In this document: in pieces, positions 5,718 to 9,588 of the stretch | Position numbering within the stretch: position 1 is the first letter of the stretch | How the letters are laid out: each line of letters starts with the position of its first letter | Assembly (NCBI GenBank): GCA_031276375.1 | Contig: JAISNE010000346.1 | Coordinates: 1 to 9,588, forward strand | Direction: 5' to 3' | Source: Accumulibacter sp. | GTDB lineage: Bacteria > Pseudomonadota > Gammaproteobacteria > Burkholderiales > Rhodocyclaceae | DNA length: 9,588 bases | Notes under the pieces: generated by a model | Seen by the model: the letters and a program-made list of their open reading frames with translations, nothing else | Databases searched by the model: none | Told to the model about the DNA's origin: nothing | Program-made: the position numbers and the translations under genes

Positions 5718-6086
5718 TTTCCAGTAATCGGCGACCGCCGCCTTGATGGCGTCCTCCGCCAGAATCGAACAATGAATCTTGACCGGAGGCAGCGCCAGTT
5801 CCTCGGCAATCTGGGTATTCTTGATTTCCAGCGCCTGATCCAGCGTCTTGCCCTTGACCCATTCGGTCACCAGCGACGACGAGGCAATGGCCGAACCGCA
5901 GCCGTAGGTCTTGAATTTGGCGTCCTCGATCACCCCGTCCTTGCCCACCTTGATCTGCAATTTCATCACGTCGCCGCACGCCGGGGCGCCGACCATGCCC
6001 GTCGCCACGCCCTCCTCGTCCTTGCCGAACGAACCCACGTTGCGCGGATTCTCGTAATGATCGAGCACTTTTTCGCTATACGCCAT
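5700..6086 (-). CDS. iscU: IscU, Fe-S cluster assembly scaffold
   Basis: IscU takes persulfide sulfur from IscS, iron and electrons, and builds a [2Fe-2S] cluster that HscA/HscB help to transfer. It has 128 residues. The ligands Cys37, Cys63 and Cys106, with Asp39 beside Cys37 (PACGD), are all in standard positions. The HscA recognition motif LPPVK is at residues 99-103, and MAYSEKVLDHYENPRNVG is the canonical N-terminus. It is 28 nt downstream of iscS and has a GGGAGC ribosome site before the ATG. The Gly-rich tail is encoded by the upstream arm of a strong hairpin. Confidence 0.98.
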   Translation of the reverse strand: MAYSEKVLDHYENPRNVGSFGKDEEGVATGMVGAPACGDVMKLQIKVGKDGVIEDAKFKTYGCGSAIASSSLVTEWVKGKTLDQALEIKNTQIAEELALPPVKIHCSILAEDAIKAAVADYWKKQGGG

Positions 6087-6114
6087 GGCCTTGCTCCCGT
6101 TTTTCCAGTTCCAG

Positions 6115-7326
6115 TCAATGCGCCGCCCACTGTACCGTATTCAGATCGATGCCTTCCTGCACCATTTCCCACAATGGAGACAGCTCGCGCAGCTTGCCGA
6201 TCTTTTCGCGCAACAGCTTCACCGCGAAATCGATCTCTTCTTCCGTGTTGAAACGCCCGATCGTGAAGCGGATCGAACTGTGCGCCAGCTCGTCGTCGCG
6301 CCCGAGGGCGCGCAGCACGTAGGATGGCTCAAGCGAGGCCGAGGTACAAGCCGATCCCGAGGAAACCGCCAGATCCTTGATCGCCATGAGCATCGATTCG
6401 CCTTCGACATAGGCGAAGCTGACGTTCAGGTTGTGCGGAACGCGCTGCTCCATGTCACCGTTGACATAGACGTGCTCGATGCCCGAAATCCCGTCGAGCA
6501 GACGGTCGCGCAGCCCGCGGATGCGCTCGTTCTCGACGCCCATTTCCTCGCGCGCCAGGCGGAAGGCTTCGCCCATGCCGACGATCTGGTGCACCGGCAG
6601 CGTGCCGGAACGCAAGCCGCGCTCGTGTCCGCCGCCGTGCATCTGCGCCTCGATGCGCGCGCGCGGCTTGCGGCGCGCGTACAGCGCGCCGATGCCCTTG
6701 GGGCCGTAGACCTTGTGCGCCGTGACCGACATCAGGTCGATCTTGAGGGTGGAAAGATCGATGGCGACCTTGCCGGGCGCCTGCGTGGCGTCCACGTGAA
6801 AGACGATGCCCCTGTCGCGGCAAATCTCGCCGATTTCCGCGATCGGCTGGATGACGCCGATCTCGTTATTGACGTACATCACCGAAACCAGAATGGTGTC
6901 CGGCCGCAGCGCCGCCTTGAAAACCTCCAGGTCGATCAGGCCGTTCTCCAGCACGTCGAGATAAGTCACCTCGAAGCCTTGCCGTTCGAGTTCGCGGCAA
7001 CTGTCCAGCACCGCCTTGTGCTCGGTCTTCACGGTAATGAGGTGTTTGCCCCGGCCCGAATGGAAATGCGCCGCGCCCTTGATGGCCAGGTTGTCGGACT
7101 CCGTCGCGCCCGAGGTCCAGATGATCTCCCTGGGGTCGGCATTGACCAGACGGGCGACTTCCGCGCGGGCCTCCTCCACCGCCGCCTCGGCCTCCCAGCC
7201 ATAGGCATGCGAACGCGACGCCGGGTTGCCGAATTTCTCGGTGAGGTAGGGAATCATTTTTTCCGCCACGCGCGGGTCGACCGGCGTGGTCGCCGAGTTA
7301 TCCAGGTAGATCGGCAGTTTCAGCAT
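6115..7326 (-). CDS. iscS: IscS, PLP-dependent cysteine desulfurase (canonical copy)
   Basis: IscS converts L-cysteine to alanine and holds the sulfur as a persulfide, which it gives to IscU and to tRNA and cofactor pathways. The 403 residues match E. coli IscS (404) almost exactly. The PLP Schiff-base lysine is Lys205 in [10 protein letters not shown], the PLP-stacking histidine is His103 in TEHKAV, and the active-site loop Cys327 lies in [17 protein letters not shown]. The IscU-binding C-terminal tail ([18 protein letters not shown]) is intact, which marks this copy as the IscU partner. It begins 6 nt after the first desulfurase gene, whose last codons contain the GGAG ribosome site. Confidence 0.98.
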   Translation of the reverse strand: MLKLPIYLDNSATTPVDPRVAEKMIPYLTEKFGNPASRSHAYGWEAEAAVEEARAEVARLVNADPREIIWTSGATESDNLAIKGAAHFHSGRGKHLITVKTEHKAVLDSCRELERQGFEVTYLDVLENGLIDLEVFKAALRPDTILVSVMYVNNEIGVIQPIAEIGEICRDRGIVFHVDATQAPGKVAIDLSTLKIDLMSVTAHKVYGPKGIGALYARRKPRARIEAQMHGGGHERGLRSGTLPVHQIVGMGEAFRLAREEMGVENERIRGLRDRLLDGISGIEHVYVNGDMEQRVPHNLNVSFAYVEGESMLMAIKDLAVSSGSACTSASLEPSYVLRALGRDDELAHSSIRFTIGRFNTEEEIDFAVKLLREKIGKLRELSPLWEMVQEGIDLNTVQWAAH

Positions 7327-7332
7327 TTTCCT

Positions 7333-8514
7333 TCACTCCGTTTCAAGGGTTGTCGGTACGACGGCAAACGCCGTCAGTCGTTGCAATTTCGCCGCCGTGT
7401 CGCGCAAGGCCACCAGAAAGGCGTCGATCTCTTCTTGCGTATTGCCCGTCCCGAGGCTCATCCGCACCGCCCCGCGCGCCAGGCCGTCGGGCACGCCCAT
7501 GGCCGCGAGCACGTGCGACGGATGCGGATTGGCGCTCGAACACGCGGCGCCGCTGGCCAGGGCAAAACCGGCGCGATCCAGATGCGCGATCAGGGTTTCG
7601 CCATCGAATCCGGAGATCGCGAAAGAGACCGTGTTCGGCAGGCGCCGCGCGCCGCCGCCGAAAAGTATCGCCCCCTGCGCGCGCAAACCGTCTTCCAGCC
7701 GCTGGCGCAAGGCGCCCAGCAGGACGGCCCGGTCCGCCAGCCGCCGCGTCGCCAGTTCGCACGCCGCGCCAAACCCGACGATCGCCGCGACGTTTTCGGT
7801 GCCCGAGCGCAAACCGCGTTCCTGTCCGCCGCCGGCGACCAGCGCCTCGATCCCGATGCCCTTGTCCAGCACCAGCGCGCCCGCGCCCTTCGGGCCGCCG
7901 AGCTTGTGCGCCGACAAGGTCAGCGCATGGACGCCGCAGGCATTCAGCGCGCGGAAATCGAGCGGCATCTTGCCCAGCGCCTGCACGCCGTCGGTATGGA
8001 AAACGGTCCCGGAATCCCGGGCCGTATCCGCCAGCGCCGCCACGTCCTGCAACACCCCGGTCTCGTTGTTGGCCAGCATGACCGACGCCAGTTTCGGTTT
8101 CAGCGACAAGGCTTGCCGATAAGCCGCCTCGTCGACGCGCCCCTCGCCATCGACGGCCAGGCGGATCGGTTGCCAGCCGCGCCGCGCCAGTTGTTCCGCC
8201 GGTTTGATCACCGACGGATGCTCGACGGCGCTGACCGCCAGCACACCGGGCTTCAGCGCGGCCGCCGCGCCCTTGATGAACAGGTTGTTTGCTTCCGATC
8301 CACCACTGGTGAAGACGACTTCGGTGACATGCGCGCCAACCGCCGCCGCCACCTTGTAACGCGCCTCGTCGACCGCCTGGCGCGCCGCCCGGCCAAGTTC
8401 GTGCCGGCTGGAGGCGTTGCCGAACCGCCCCGAAAGCCACGGCAGCATCGCCTCCAGCACAACGGGATCGACCGGCGTCGTCGCGTTGTGATCGAAATAG
8501 ACCGTCGCCGCCAT
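7333..8514 (-). CDS. Second cysteine desulfurase, NifS/IscS-like paralogue
   Basis: This 393-residue class V aminotransferase-fold desulfurase has all catalytic residues: His99 in VEHPSV, Asp175 in HTDGVQ, Lys204 in SAHKLGGPKG, and the loop Cys325 in SGAACSSANPHPSHVL. The mobile-loop sequence is of the IscS/NifS (group I) type. It differs from the neighbouring IscS throughout, so it is not a recent duplicate. Its C-terminus (LTAFAVVPTTLETE) lacks the WEM...DLN tail that IscS uses to bind IscU, so it may serve another acceptor or bind IscU differently. It lies 5 nt after iscR and 6 nt before iscS, in the first position of the structural operon. A similar double arrangement occurs in some other betaproteobacteria to my recollection. 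Acceptor and physiological role are unknown. Confidence 0.92.
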   Translation of the reverse strand: MAATVYFDHNATTPVDPVVLEAMLPWLSGRFGNASSRHELGRAARQAVDEARYKVAAAVGAHVTEVVFTSGGSEANNLFIKGAAAALKPGVLAVSAVEHPSVIKPAEQLARRGWQPIRLAVDGEGRVDEAAYRQALSLKPKLASVMLANNETGVLQDVAALADTARDSGTVFHTDGVQALGKMPLDFRALNACGVHALTLSAHKLGGPKGAGALVLDKGIGIEALVAGGGQERGLRSGTENVAAIVGFGAACELATRRLADRAVLLGALRQRLEDGLRAQGAILFGGGARRLPNTVSFAISGFDGETLIAHLDRAGFALASGAACSSANPHPSHVLAAMGVPDGLARGAVRMSLGTGNTQEEIDAFLVALRDTAAKLQRLTAFAVVPTTLETE

Positions 8515-8519
8515 TTTGC

Positions 8520-9008
8520 TCAGACCAGCGCCGACAACGCGCGCCCGCGCGCCCGCGGCCCGCGAAGGCGCGCATCCTTGAGCAAGACGACGGCGCCGGG
8601 ATTTTTCCGCTGTTTCCGGACGAGATCGGACAGGCTCACCGACGCCAGGTATTCATACATCTTGAAATTCAGGGTCGTCCACAATTCATGGGTCAGGCAG
8701 CGTTTCTCGTCCCTGCAATTCTCGATGCCGCCGCATTGCGTCGCATCCAGCGCCTCATCCACCGCGCGCACGATGTCGGCCACCGAAATCCGTTCCATCG
8801 GCCGCGCCAGCGAGTAGCCGCCGCCAGGCCCGCGCACGCTGTCAACCAGCTTGTGCCGCCGCAGCTTGCCGAACAACTGTTCGAGATACGAAAGGGAGAT
8901 CCGCTGCCGGTCGCTGATCCCGGCCAGCGTCACCGGCCCCGCGCCGCCGTTCAGCGCCAGATCGGTCATGGCCGTCACGGCGAAACGTCCCTTGGTCGTC
9001 AGTCGCAT
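8520..9008 (-). CDS. iscR: IscR, Rrf2-family [2Fe-2S] repressor of the isc operon
   Basis: IscR senses Fe-S status. With a [2Fe-2S] cluster it represses the isc promoter through type 1 sites, and the apo form regulates type 2 sites. The 162 residues begin MRLTTKGRFAVTAMTDLAL, the canonical Rrf2 winged helix (about 1-66), with Glu43 in the recognition helix region (SLSYLEQLF) as in E. coli. The cluster ligands Cys92, Cys98 and Cys104 plus His107 are all conserved and in E. coli positions. A GGAGG ribosome site precedes the ATG by four bases. The C-terminus from about 140 is Arg-rich and not recognisable. It is the first gene of the operon, directly behind a candidate IscR operator, consistent with autoregulation. 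Confidence 0.97.
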   Translation of the reverse strand: MRLTTKGRFAVTAMTDLALNGGAGPVTLAGISDRQRISLSYLEQLFGKLRRHKLVDSVRGPGGGYSLARPMERISVADIVRAVDEALDATQCGGIENCRDEKRCLTHELWTTLNFKMYEYLASVSLSDLVRKQRKNPGAVVLLKDARLRGPRARGRALSALV

Positions 9009-9033
9009 GGCGCCTCCATCGATATCCGTTTTG

Positions 9034-9058
9034 ATCCCCGATTAGTTTTGTCAACCAT
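9034..9058 (-). promoter_or_regulatory. Candidate type 1 IscR operator overlapping the isc -35 box
   Basis: On the minus strand the 25 bases begin ATGGTTGAC and end AATCGGGGAT. My hand alignment to the E. coli type 1 IscR consensus, as I recall it, gives about 20 of 25 matches. A perfect -35 hexamer TTGACA (9049-9054) lies inside the site, so bound IscR would block RNA polymerase. The -10 is weak: 17 bases downstream reads AAACGG, with GGATAT slightly further on. Position and sequence together fit the autoregulated isc promoter. Confidence 0.6.
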
Positions 9059-9084
9059 TGGCAAGTTCCCCCGATCGGTCAACA

Positions 9085-9588
9085 TCAGTCTACGATCCTG
9101 CCCAGGTATTTCGGATCGAACTTGTCCGCCGTCGCCAATTCGTCCTCGACGCTGACGCCGGTCGATTCGAGCTTCCTGAGCAGCGCCTCGATACGCCGGT
9201 CGGTCTCCACCGCATGATCGAGCAGACCGTGAATGGCCTTGGACAAGGGATCGTCCAGATTGGCCGACAAGGCATACGCCGAAAAGCCCATCTGCCCGGC
9301 CTTCTCCTCGCGCTTTTGCGCCTGTTCCCCATCGATGACGCGAGCCGGATTGCCGACCGCGGTCGTCCCCGGCGGCACGTCCTTCACCACCACGGCATTG
9401 GAACCGACCTTGGCGTTGGCGCCCACCGTGACCGGTCCGAGCACCTTGGCCCCGGCGCCGACGACCACGCCGCTTTCCAGCGTCGGATGACGCTTGCCCT
9501 TGTTCCACGAAGTGCCGCCGAGCGTGACCCCGTGATACAAGGTCACGTCATCGCCGATCGCCGCCGTTTCGCCGATCACCACGCCCAT
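9085..9588 (-). CDS. cysE: Serine O-acetyltransferase, 3' part (cut by the window edge)
   Basis: This enzyme transfers acetyl from acetyl-CoA to L-serine, giving O-acetylserine for cysteine synthesis. Visible are 167 residues with hexapeptide repeats of the left-handed beta helix (about 1-90), including [18 protein letters not shown] and NKGKRHPTL, then VGNPARVID closing the domain. The Met at the very edge is internal: the family motif [10 protein letters not shown] shows that the catalytic His and the whole N-terminal domain lie beyond base 9588. An ~80-residue helical C-terminal extension (from EQAQKREEK to GRIVD) is of the EpsC-like type rather than the E. coli CysE tail. It sits 76 nt upstream of iscR in the same direction, a common linkage that joins cysteine supply with cysteine desulfuration. 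Confidence 0.93.
   Translation of the reverse strand: MGVVIGETAAIGDDVTLYHGVTLGGTSWNKGKRHPTLESGVVVGAGAKVLGPVTVGANAKVGSNAVVVKDVPPGTTAVGNPARVIDGEQAQKREEKAGQMGFSAYALSANLDDPLSKAIHGLLDHAVETDRRIEALLRKLESTGVSVEDELATADKFDPKYLGRIVD

Noticed and set aside
5688..5723. Functional plus-strand intrinsic terminator
   Set aside because: The hairpin plus T-run is perfect in form, but no plus-strand gene precedes it, so it is listed as a hairpin within the isc transcript instead.
6085..8817. A 910-codon open frame on the plus strand
   Set aside because: It lies antisense to iscS, the second desulfurase and part of iscR, all unmistakable. Its translation is Arg/His/Gln-rich low-complexity with no domain, as expected for the complement of high-GC genes.

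Overview
This window holds an almost complete iron-sulfur cluster assembly (ISC) operon from a high-GC proteobacterium. All genes run on the minus strand, so transcription goes from high to low coordinates. Gene content (cysE, iscR, iscS, iscU, iscA, hscB, hscA, fdx, iscX), the HscA N-terminus and an EpsC-like CysE C-terminus suggest a betaproteobacterium, possibly of the Rhodocyclales kind. That placement is inference from gene order and protein character only.

Layout in transcription order: the 3' part of cysE (9085-9588, cut by the window edge) makes the cysteine precursor. A short intergenic region follows, with a -35 box inside a good match to a type 1 IscR operator (9034-9058). Then come iscR, a NifS/IscS-like second cysteine desulfurase, the canonical iscS, iscU, iscA and hscB, packed with gaps of 5-51 nt or overlapping. 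After hscB the operon is interrupted by a foreign-looking block (about 3453-4741). It is bounded by an 11-bp perfect inverted repeat and holds a frameshifted antitoxin-like gene with a REP-transposase-like tail, plus an AT-rich SAM-dependent methyltransferase gene. The operon then resumes with hscA, fdx and iscX, joined by ATGA stop/start overlaps. A terminator-like hairpin comes next, then a low-molecular-weight tyrosine phosphatase gene.

The left end (1-462) is non-coding. It carries two ~92-bp direct repeats with terminal inverted repeats (MITE-like) that flank a segment holding a 28-bp-arm palindrome of the dispersed-repeat type seen in many proteobacteria.

Functionally, the desulfurases mobilise sulfur from cysteine, IscU is the scaffold, and Fdx supplies electrons. 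HscB/HscA release the cluster from IscU, IscA acts in cluster or iron delivery, and IscX tunes IscS. IscR represses the operon when its own [2Fe-2S] cluster is filled. The ISC genes look standard. The unusual parts are the hscB/hscA insertion, the tandem desulfurases, a strong hairpin at the iscU stop codon and the MITE-like pair. I see no clear evidence of a wholly new multi-gene system.
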